A DNA stretch of 64,000 bases from Eremophila alpestris peregrina (Eukaryota > Chordata > Aves > Passeriformes > Alaudidae): the NCBI GenBank assembly GCA_009792885.1, contig WMCF01000007.1:10726278-10790277 (forward strand), written 5' to 3'. The notes beneath the pieces were generated by a model, which made no database searches, was not told the DNA's origin, and saw only the letters and a program-made list of their open reading frames with translations. Shown piece by piece: positions 38,877-64,000 of this stretch (position 1 is the stretch's first letter; each line of letters starts with the position of its first letter). The position numbers and the translations under genes are program-made.

Positions 38877-41800
38877 GTGAGTCCTTTTTTTTTCACAGTA
38901 CCTCTCAAAATGGTCTGGTTTTTTTCTGAAATAGGCTGATTTATCATATGTATGGTTACTGAAGAAAGCACTCCCAGATATTGTTGACTTTTCAAAGGGA
39001 TTACTTCAGGAATAAATAGCCTTCTACAAACAGGGTTGCTACCTGATTTGTTTTATTGACTCGTGTCAAAACTGTTACCTAGTAGTTACTGGAAACAAGA
39101 CCTCAGTGTATCCCTAAGGTCTGTGAAGTTACAAAAGGAAATAGGAACAGCAAAAAATGTTCCTTCATTAATACTGTGAAGTGTGTTTCCTGTCAGTGTT
39201 TCTTTGAAGTAATACTTGGACAATATACTTTAAAGACAAGATGCATTTGGTTTGCTTTCCCAAGTAATGATAATAGCACCTGGAATAACACAGTAGTCTG
39301 CATATATTGCAGATTAGGCAAAAAGACAAAATTCCATTAGTGATCCAGACCTCATGGTCTTGAAATAAATTGATTTCTTTTAATTTGGAAATTTCTGGAA
39401 AGACAGAGTGCCTGTGACTGAGATGAGCTGCAGAGGGTTTTTCCTGCAGACACAGCTAGTTTGGAGTCAAATCTAGCCTGAATAATGGTAGCAAGGTAAC
39501 TATAATAGCCCTGGATTCACTTGTGCTGCCAAACTTGTCCCTAGACCAGATTAAATAAATCTTCTGTCATCAATCCCAGGTTGTGTCTCCTTGCCATGCT
39601 GTTGACTGTTAATTAAACAAATGTTTTTAAATCTGTTAATCATCCAAAATTGAAGCACATCACTAGATTAAAACTAGAAACCTCATGAAACTAATTAAAT
39701 AATTCACTTTTCACACAAGAGTGATTCTCAGCTCTGTTGCCTGGTGAGGTTTTATGGTGACTGCATAAGTCTGCCTTAGTCAAGATTTTTTACTGATAAG
39801 AATCTGAAGTCAGTATTTTGTGTGTATACAGTGTGTATAAAATTCTTCAGGATGAGGTAAGAAATTACAAATATTACTAAAGTAGTCATCTATAAAGGTT
39901 TTAAACTGTTTTGTCTGGGTTCATTTGCTAAGCTGAATTCCTTTAAACAAAATGTATCTTAATGGAATCATATGTAATTTATATGTATAGCCAGTTTTCC
40001 TTGTTTTATATTGGTGGGTGAGAAGGACGGTATGGAAAATCAGCAAATTAAGAGAGGTTCCAAAAGCTGTGGAAAAGTGAAACATCCTGAGCCTGTATAA
40101 CATAAAGAGATAGAAAGGGATCCTTAGGTGTCCCACTGAAACAAAATACTGAAATACTGAAGCAGCTTTATTTCTGGATGTAGAATTCAAGTACTGAACA
40201 TTCAGTTCTAGTGTAGAAAATTTAAAAAGAAAGATTAAAAGGCTGGGAGAGCACCAGAAAAGCACTGATTGTGATTGGATAAAAGGCTTTAATGGAAGAG
40301 TGGAAAGCCCTTTATTATTTTAGTGTGATTTGATTTTGTGGAATGACTTGGCTACAAACAAAAGTGTGGAGAATATATATAGGGTTACATAAATCTTTAA
40401 TGAAGCCAGGCTGTTGGGTGAAGCTGTTTGAGAGATTTTAAAGCCAGACCAATCAAAACTAGGAGCCAGATACTTTTTAAGACTTGAACATACCAATAGG
40501 GGAGCAAAAATAAATTAAACTATAAATTAAAAAAAAGTCACTGCAGATCAAGATAGCATGTGTGGGTGAGGGGTAGTATCATTTCTGCTAGATGTATGGA
40601 TTACATGTAAAAGTAACTGGCTTCTGATTTCCAAAATTAACTGAATGGTTTCTTTGGCTGTGACTTCTACCTGCTTTCTTCTTACTAATTTAATTAAGAG
40701 TTCTCTGCTTGCAAAATTGTAATACCTCAGCATTTCAAAGTTACAGACAGAGCTTATCAGCAAGTGCTTAAAATAAATGATTAAATGAAAGCGGCAAGTG
40801 TAATGACAGGAAGGAAGATCATCCTTATAGTGAATAAATGAAATAAAACCACTTTTTTTTTTTTAACCAGTAATGCTAAATCTTTTGCAGCAGTATATAG
40901 TTTTAAAGGAGAAAAGAGCCCAAGAGTAGTCTTGTAGCTTAAAAAATACTCCTCCTCAGCTGAGAAGGATGACACTGAGAAAAGACACCAGCCTTCCCCA
41001 AATGTAACCTAAACTATACCAGTTAAAAAGATTGGCAGTAAACTCAATTATTTTATATTTTGTCAAGCTGCATGTAAATATAGATGGTTAGAATTTAAGC
41101 AGAGAGTTTAACATGGTGTCACCAAGTTGATAAGTCATTAACCTACTAAATTGTAGCTGTCTCGTGTTGAAGTGAAAACTAGCAAGAGTATTTAATATTT
41201 AAGTCCATTACCAACACAAGTTATTTTATTCTGTTGTGGAAATACTAAACATGGCTCAGACTAGCGCTGTTCACTTTTGCAAGTCTTGCCTAGGTGCTTT
41301 CAAAAGTCTGTCTGCAGTAAAATGTAGCACAGTACTCTGCTTGCCCCTGGAGCAAGGATGCAGGCACTGCCCAGCCCTCGGGCTGCAGGAAGCAAGGCAC
41401 ATCCCTTGTCTGGTTTCTTCCCTGCAGCTTGGAGGACAGCCAGAAGTGCTCTGGTTTGCTGTGCACACCTGAGCCACCCTGCTGAGGTGTGCTGGCCACC
41501 AGGGGATGGTGCCAGGGAGTGCTGGACAAGGGCCAACGGGTGGTACCTTTTTCCATGGGTGCAGTTGTTTGCACAGCACATGCACATCCTGATCCCTGCT
41601 GCCTGCCATATGTTGACATTTCTCCTTTGCACAATGGATGCAGACTGCTCTTTGCTTAATGCAATAGTGTTTTGGTTTTTTTCATTTCACTTGTAAAAGA
41701 TAAATGTAGACCTATTATTTTAATCTCTCTCTGAACTTCAGGAAGACAGGAATATAAATCTTAAATTATTAATTCAGTTAGAGTTTCCAGACCTTTACTT

Positions 41801-44567
41801 TATCTGTTGAATCGGTTTTTTTTAAATCATATGAGATGACTAGAGCCATGACAAAGCAGAGGTAGAAGAAGACATTAAAAGAAAATAGATTTTAAAGCCA
41901 TACAAATAATTCAAAAGCCTTGATAAACCTGTGATTGGGTTCAAGAGTATTATTTGGTTATGTCACCTTTGTTTGGTCAGTGTTACATTAACTCTGCAGT
42001 GTATTTATCTTTTAACAGTTGAGATCCTTAGTGCTGAGGAAACATAATGGAGAGGGTTATGAACTTGTAAGGTCTTAATTCTTTCCGACCTTAAAATCTT
42101 AAACATTTGATATACAGAAGTATCTAAATTAGTATGGATTATGGGAGGGCAGCTAAACTTTTAGAACTGGTTTACTCTCTATTGACATGGTTTTCAACTT
42201 CTTTAGATAAAGACTTACAGATCATTTCACTTCTCTTTGATTTGTCATTCTTTAGCAATTTTGGGGTTTAGACACATACAGTGGGTATAGTGAACCCAGG
42301 GTTTCTTCACCTGTATAATGGTTTTGTAGTACTAGGTGGAAACATGGCTTGTCGGGATGTTGTATCCTAAGGAGACTTCAGGAACCTGACTTGTCCCATC
42401 TTCTTACAGGAAAGTCACTTTTCCATCTTCTAAGGAAATAGTTTTCTAGTTTTCTCATTTAACTTAATTAGCAATGATGCAATGTTTGTATAGAGTGGAA
42501 CGTTTCTTGTATTTCTGCTTTATAGATAAGCTTGCAATTATTGTGCAGTTCATCTGAAAGTGTAGTACAGATAACACAAATTCACCTAAAGCAAGCATTT
42601 CCGTGTTAATAAAACAAGGAGGGAGGAGTGCTTGCTGAAAGAAAATTCAGCTTTCAATTGCTCTCTGGAGCTTTTAGTGTATGCTTCACAATACTAATTC
42701 TCATAACAGTGTTTTGAACAGATTTAACATGTAAAATTAATTGGAAAGAATCAAGAAAGTGAAACTTTTCTCCCCTTGCTTTTTAAATAGACAGTGGAAG
42801 AACATTAACTATTACAGTTGATCACAAAATAGAGCTTTTTTAGAATAATCAGTGCACTTTTCTGAAACCCCCTTCTTAAAATATTTTGTAATTTGTGCAT
42901 ACTGGAAGTAAACATAAATGGTAGTATTTTCATAGATAATTAAGTGGATTTCTTTGGGTAATGGAAAGTGAAAATTACTTGTGAATTGGCATCTATATTA
43001 TTTCAAATTATACCTTCAGAGTAGGCAAATACTTTTTTCCTGGGCAGTGTTGAATTCAAGAATTTTCAGAATGAAAAATGAAATGTAATAGTTGCCAGAT
43101 ATTGCATTCTTTTTAGCACCAAATACAGCTGCACTTACAGGAGAAAATGCCAGAAATTGTGCTGTATTTTCAAGATTACAATTAGCACAAGAAAAAATAA
43201 GTTGCCAGTTCAAACCTGGATTTGGGACATGCAATATGAATTATCTGTTGAACATCTAGTCTGTCTCTTGCAGCCTTGCAAGTGTTAATCACCCTGCAAT
43301 GTTGACTTTCTCAGTTTTTGTCAACAGCCTGACAGCATGGGTGTTGTCTCATACTAAACCACTGAGCAGTTACTTCGTGCTGAGTTCCAACCTGTTGAGA
43401 GCAGAACTGGTTATCAGTATTGCTCACACCTCCTTTTACATGCCAAACCAGTCAACTACTTGACTTACCTTGCTCCATAAAACTTCCTTGTTTGCTTACT
43501 GCAGTCTAATATGAGCTATTAACTCTTTAGGTATTTTTTTTACTTTCCTTGAGAAAGATAGCATTTTGGATTCATTTATAATATGATCAAGTGAAGGGTA
43601 GTTTAAAAAATTTTAAAATAAAAGGCTCATCAGACCTTTATATATGTTACTGCTTTGCAGTCTGCCCTTACAGCTGTTACTGTGGCGTTTGGGTTGCTGT
43701 AGATCATTGACCCTCAGACACAGGACTCAGTGTTCTTTCTTATTTTCTTTTTTTCTTACCTTTTTTCTTTTTTTTTTTCTTTCTTCTTTTCCTCTACCTT
43801 GTTTTCTTTTCTTTTTTTACTTTCCAGAGTACCTGAGCAAGGTATAAAACTTGTATTTCTTGTAAGTGTATAATTTCATACTCTACACAGTGACTAGTAA
43901 GAATTGCTGTTTACTGTTAGAGTTTGTGAATGTTTTGTTTATGTAATGCTTTAATCCTGACTAAATTATTTTGTCAGGAATATAATTTAATTTTGCTTTT
44001 AACAGAGCAGTTTGTCATATGCTACTGGGAGCAAAAAATACTATGATAAGTGAAATTCTAGTACTACTGGGGTTTTTTTGTCCCTTACAGTTATTTCAAA
44101 TTAAAGTGGTTATTCACATTATCCTTTTACTGGAGTAGGTCTTCTAGCTATGTGTCATTGCAGTTCAGGGGAAGAGTAGATTGGAAATGCATTGAACTCT
44201 GCCTTTGTGAAGACATTTTAAAAATCATTATTGTAACTTAGAATAGTTGCCATATATGAATACACTTGTTAATTGAGATGGGAATGGCTTGCCCTCTAAG
44301 TTACACTTGACACCCACCACCAGCTGGTCCCTGTTTGGCCTCTGATATCTTCTGTTTGTCAGTCTTTATTATTATTGTTTAGCTACTGGATTAATTTTTG
44401 GGAGTATACTTTGTGTCTCCAGAAATATTTCTTTCTAAAAAACAATGCAAATATTTACATTAAAAGTTATTTCTTTGTTCTGTAATATAACTGTGAAAGA
44501 AGGAAACTGTCTTTTATAATAGTCAATTGCATTGTGACATGTATGTTTCTTTTTATTTATTTCACAG
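38877..44567 (+). other. FRYL: FRYL intron 2 (5.7 kb)
   Basis: A GTGAGT donor and a TTTATTTCACAG acceptor define it. It contains a GC-richer block at about 41.24-41.70 kb, where several frames happen to be open, and a 93-nt polypyrimidine tract near 43.78 kb. Nothing else is recognised. Confidence 0.85.
43733..43825 (+). repeat. Long polypyrimidine tract ending in an AG
   Basis: There are about 93 nt of almost pure T/C with only a few A or G. It ends TTTCCAG at 43827 and is followed by a 14-nt segment and a GT at 43842. In form it is a very strong 3' splice site. It is 740 nt upstream of the true exon 3, and its use would insert a 14-nt frame-shifting exon. Confidence 0.75.
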
Positions 44568-44621
44568 GAAAAGCTCTTGTCCAGATCTCTTCAAAGAGGT
44601 GAAGATCTTCAGTTTGATCAG
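44568..44621 (+). CDS. FRYL: FRYL exon 3
   Basis: The exon is 54 nt, 18 codons, phase 0 to 0, bounded by TTTCACAG and GTAGGAG. It encodes EKLLSRSLQRGEDLQFDQ (long-form residues 93-110). This motif is almost invariant between FRYL and FRY as I recall them. Because the exon is symmetric, skipping it would keep the frame. It belongs to the start of the N-terminal Furry / MOR2-PAG1-type domain. Confidence 0.95.
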
Positions 44622-51927
<7,306 letters not shown>

Positions 51928-52039
51928 TGAATCCCACCCCCTGCCACACTATTCCTCTCACTCTCAACTGGGCTCTCATTATTAAAATTCTTCAATTAAT
52001 CCTCAAAATATTACATTTTTATAGATTCAGAAAGACATG

Positions 52040-52374
52040 TGGTACCTAAGGAGGGCTTACAAGGAGGCTGAAGAGGGACTTTTTACAAGGGCATATAGTG
52101 ATAGAACAAGGGGGAATGGCTTTAAACTCAAGGAGGGTGGGATTAGATTAGATTAGGTTTTAGGAAGAAATTAATTACTGGGAGGATGGTGAGGCGCTGG
52201 CACAGGTAGCCCAGAGAAGTTGTGGATGCCCCATCTCTGGAAGTGTTCAAGGCCAGGTTGGATGGGGCTCTGAGCAGCCTGGTCTAGTGAAAGGTGTCCC
52301 TGCCCACAGCAGAGGGGGTAGTTAGAATTAGATTATCTATAAAGTCCCCTCCAACACAAACCATTCTGTGACTG
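52040..52374 (+). mobile_element. CR1 LINE fragment (3' end)
   Basis: The sequence follows the avian CR1 3' region in sense orientation. Blocks in order are GGGACTTTTTACAAGGGCAT, ATGGCTTTAAACTCAAGGAG, GTGAGGCGCTGGCACAGG, CCCCATCTCTGGAAGTGTTC, AAGGCCAGGTTGGATGGGGC, GGTGTCCCTGCCCACAG and the tail CCATTCTGTGACTG. About 335 bp remain, with no reverse-transcriptase region, so it is 5'-truncated. A small internal GATTA expansion (GATTAGATTAGATTAGG) is private to this copy. It is in the same orientation as the FRYL transcript and 120 nt after exon 9. Confidence 0.92.
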
Positions 52375-53344
52375 TTATGTGGATTGCAAGCACCTTCACA
52401 GTCTTAAAGGGAAATAGGTTGGCTTGTGTGTTAGCTTGTTTCCAAATTTTTTTCAGAACTTCTAAAAATTGTCTGTTTTCTAGACACCTTTCTTACCAGA
52501 GCATTGTGTAATTTTATATGTGCTCTAAAAATCTGAAAATTCCTTGGTTTAATATTTGTTTTCTCAAGGGTCTTGTTGACTTTTCTTTATTATATTTTAA
52601 GTTCTTTCTTTAATAAACTGAGATATGTAACATTTTTACAGTCTGATAAGGAGAGTATGAACTCCTAAGCAGGAAGGAAAACATAGGTTTTGGCTAATTA
52701 AATAATTTGTAGGTGTGAATGTCCACTAGATTTAATCCTTCAAGTGGAAGAGCAGTCAGTCATCTCCTGTGTGTGTTTTAAATCTAAAAGCAGAATTTCC
52801 ACGCAGCAGCCATGAACAAGGAAAAAAACCTCATTATCATCACTGTGTTGGATTTACTCTGCCTGTAATGCTGCCTTGAGAATGTTTCAGTCAAGACAGG
52901 CTCTCTTTCCTCCCAGGCTGCTTTGCTTGGTTGTGTGAAGCTTGTTCAATAGGTCAAGAGGACATTATGGCACCTGAGTATAATTCAAGTTGACCATTTA
53001 CCACAAGCTCAGTTAATTTCATCATAGTAGATTGATTCTTTGTAGGATTGCATTAGTTGTATTAGCAGATGCCAGGCCACACTGTGTTTGGCATGCAGTC
53101 CAAAAAATGGCAGGCTGTGGCTCTTTGTTGCCACATAGCTTATAGGGACATTACAGGGAAAATCGGGACATGTAGATCCTGTTGTGTAGAATACAATATA
53201 CAAAGAGTAGCATGCTGGGAGGCCATCCTATCTGAGCAAGATCATAGGGCAAGAAAGATAACTCTCTCTGAACTCTTCATCCTTTTTCAAGTGGTTTACC
53301 TTGCCCTGGGCAAATGCCTCTTTCCCTTCCATGGTCTCAGTCTT

Positions 53345-53610
53345 GGTTTTTTGAGGGTTTTTTTGGGTTTTTTTTGTTTTAGGTGGTTTGTTGTTGTTGT
53401 TGTTGGTTTTTTGTTTGTGTTTTTGTGGGTTTCGTTTGGCTTTGTTTTTGTTTTTTTATTTGTGAGTTTTTTGGTTTGGCTGTTTTTGGTTGGTTGGTTA
53501 GGTTTGGTTTTTTGGGGGGTTGGTTTTTTGTGTGTTTGTTTGTTTGTTTTGTTGGTATGGGTTTGTTTGGGTTTTTTTTTTGTTTGGTTTGGTTTGGTTT
53601 TTTTATTTTT
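53345..53610 (+). repeat. T/G-rich low-complexity tract
   Basis: Roughly 266 nt are composed almost wholly of T and G on the plus strand, with degenerate GTTT, GGTTT, TTG and TTTGG units. Several G runs of three to six are spaced by T runs, so quadruplexes or R-loops are possible. The transcribed RNA is GU-rich, a composition bound by CELF and TDP-43 type proteins in general. The long open frames through this tract on both strands are composition artefacts. Confidence 0.88.
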
Positions 53611-53978
53611 AAATTACAAAGGAGACGATCTTTTTTCATAAGAAGACATAACTACAGAGAGGTGCTTCTAGTAGTAACTGTTCATGGGAGAAGTTTTGAT
53701 CTTAGTCAGGTATGCCTACACTCTTCTAGAGAACAGAACAATTTCTTTCCTATTAAAGATTGAACACATTTTGTCTTTTTGAATTCTGTAGTTGCTTGGC
53801 AGTTGGAGTGGGACTGCCAAGTGAAACTACTTAGCATTTAGGTAAATGCAAATAGCAGTTTGCAGAATGATAAACATGGTGAAAGCTGCCCTTGAAATAA
53901 TGAGGAAGAAGCAGCATTTGGGAGTTGGGACTCTCTGCTCCAAGGGTGGAGGCACGAGCACAGGCTGTGCAGAGCACT

Positions 53979-53992
53979 TGTGTGTGTGTGTG
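53979..53992. repeat. Short TG microsatellite
   Basis: About seven TG units. The unit count is too low to be notable. Confidence 0.8.
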
Positions 53993-55523
53993 AGCCCTTC
54001 CACAGGCACAGCCTGAATCAGCACTGCAGACAGCTGGGCAGGGAGGCTTCATCTTCCCTTCTGACTCACTGAGGCTCTAATCATTCCATACAATTGGAGC
54101 TTCTGAAATAGAAACAAAGTGCTCACTCCCAGGCTGAGGTGCATTGAGCAGGTTAGTCATTCTCTTGGAAGATGGGAGATGCAAGTTTGAATATTTTTGA
54201 GGCAGCTGAAGGAATTGAATGTAGATTTTTCTGTATCTTGGATACAGAAAATTGCTCAAATGAGGAAACTGTTGGGTTTCAGCATTGAGACTTCTTTACT
54301 GTCATTCTCTTGCTTAGTCATTCAGGCATTTTAAGATACCTGACCTGATTTGGACCCTGCAGGTATGATGAATCACAGTGTATTTTATATCAGGGAAGTT
54401 AGGGCTGCTCTGAAAGCCTAAGGTTATATCCCAAAGCAACAATGCAGTGATGACAGCAACTGACTGATTTCTCATGTGGAGCTAGCAGAGCACTAATCAA
54501 CCTGTAGCCTAAGAATAGCAAAACAGAAATAATTTGGTACATAGGAAGTGATTTAAATTATAACTACTTTCTCAGTTCTTTCTTCTTGGATCTGTATACG
54601 TTACAGAGATACATGCTGTTTTTAAGTTTCTACATCATGTAGATTTTAGAGTGTTCTTAGCAAGGTGGACATGATTTTTCTTTATATAGTATTAGTAGAT
54701 ATAATGTTTATATCATATTAATAACTATTATCAAAATAACAAAAATTATCTTACACTGTAAGGAAATTACAGAGGACCTCTTCCAAAAAAGCCATTCCAG
54801 TGTCCAGCACCCCACCCAAATAAAGCAGAAACAGCTTAAAACAGTAGGCTGAAAACAGTGTTTAAATAGATCATTCTGGGGATCCAGAGAGAAGCCTAAG
54901 AGCCTTGCAGAGGTTTGCCTAAGTTGTGGAAGGAAACCTATTCTATGTGAAGAACAGAGCTGGTCAGAAGGGTGTAGGGCTCCACATGTGTTTCATTAAT
55001 TCTGAAAGCTGAGCAAAGACAACTTGCATGATAGGTTGACTGGTAATCCTGTGGATTGTTTCTTAACTTTCCAGTTTTCAGTATTAAAACAAAAAAGAAA
55101 ACAGGAGCAGTTAAGAGGGGAACTGTGAAAGTTACAGATACTAATTTTTTATTAATGTAAATATGCGTATGAAGAACTTCAGAGTAGTTTTTATTTGTTA
55201 GTTGGTACCAAATACATTTTCTTCTGTAAGTATGGAATAGAGACCACATTCTTAAAACAGTTTATTTTAGTGGCTGTTTTCTTGGGGTGGACTTTTTGTA
55301 TGTTTGCTTTAATTGTTAATTTTAACCATATGGTTGTAGTAGATGGCATGATTTCTTATGCTTCTGTTTGTGTTTCAGAGAAATGCACTAAAATACCTTC
55401 CTAATGTGAAATCTAACTTTTGAATTATTTTGAATTCACAGACATTTTAACGTGTATTTAAATTGCCTTCTGTGTAGATTTTTGAGCCCATTGATTTGTG
55501 TTGTTTTTTTCTTTTTTTAATAG

Positions 55524-59879
<4,356 letters not shown>

Positions 59880-59924
59880 ATGCCATCTAACAACAGTATC
59901 AGAAAACAAATAGAAACACTGCAG
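59880..59924 (+). CDS. FRYL: FRYL exon 12 (45-nt in-frame cassette exon)
   Basis: Fifteen codons, MPSNNSIRKQIETLQ, are bounded by a TTTATTTAG acceptor and a strong GTGAGT donor, phase 0 to 0. As I recall mammalian FRYL and FRY, the canonical proteins run directly from ...SHLK to NKDPKM, so this segment is an optional insertion between two helices. The open frame, perfect splice sites and matching phase argue against chance. The insert is polar and predicted helical, with a Ser that could be phosphorylated (NSIRK context). Short symmetric exons of this kind are often neural- or muscle-specific, and UGCAUG motifs nearby fit that. The alternative, a constitutive exon, cannot be excluded from DNA. 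Confidence 0.8.

Positions 59925-64000
<4,076 letters not shown>

Noticed and set aside
41236..41696. Six overlapping open frames (78-114 codons) on both strands
   Set aside because: A locally GC-richer intron segment where all frames are open together. The translations look unlike any family I know, and nothing favours one frame.
53069..53763. Longest open frames in the window (190 and 126 codons, plus an 86-codon minus frame)
   Set aside because: They run through the T/G tract, giving Phe/Val/Gly/Leu or Lys/Gln/Thr/Pro strings. Low stop density there is a composition effect, and no start or splice context or domain is present.

Overview
The window is from a bird genome. The evidence is two truncated CR1 LINE copies with the avian-type 3' end (one per strand), a low CpG content apart from one CpG island, and a split gene whose product closely matches vertebrate FRYL (Furry-like). 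I cannot name the species. There are no bacterial, viral or CRISPR features.

Layout: 1 to about 13.77 kb is AT-rich DNA with no exon I can support. It is either the flank of FRYL or an intron behind a more distal first exon. A minus-strand CR1 lies at about 13.77-13.93 kb, followed by a CpG-island promoter (about 14.23-14.60 kb) and a first coding exon at 14491-14566. Intron 1 is 24 kb. Exons 2 to 14 lie between 38677 and the right edge, and the last one is cut off by the window end. All 13 introns are GT-AG, and the phases join into one open frame of 1445 nt (481 codons plus 2 nt). This is the N-terminal part of a protein that is about 3000 residues in mammals.

The gene can start in two ways. 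The long form begins in the CpG-island exon with a 25-residue peptide resembling the N-terminus of the paralogue FRY. The short form begins at an internal ATG in exon 2 (38757), which I recall as the usual mammalian FRYL start. A 45-nt in-frame cassette exon (59880-59924) inserts 15 residues between two conserved blocks and has three UGCAUG (RBFOX-type) motifs around it. A cluster of four ACGTCA (CREB/ATF) motifs lies 0.6-0.7 kb into intron 1.

Everything else is intron with simple repeats, small tandem duplications, inverted repeats and low-complexity tracts. I found no undescribed multi-gene system. The points most worth a second look are the alternative N-terminus, the cassette exon and the CRE cluster.
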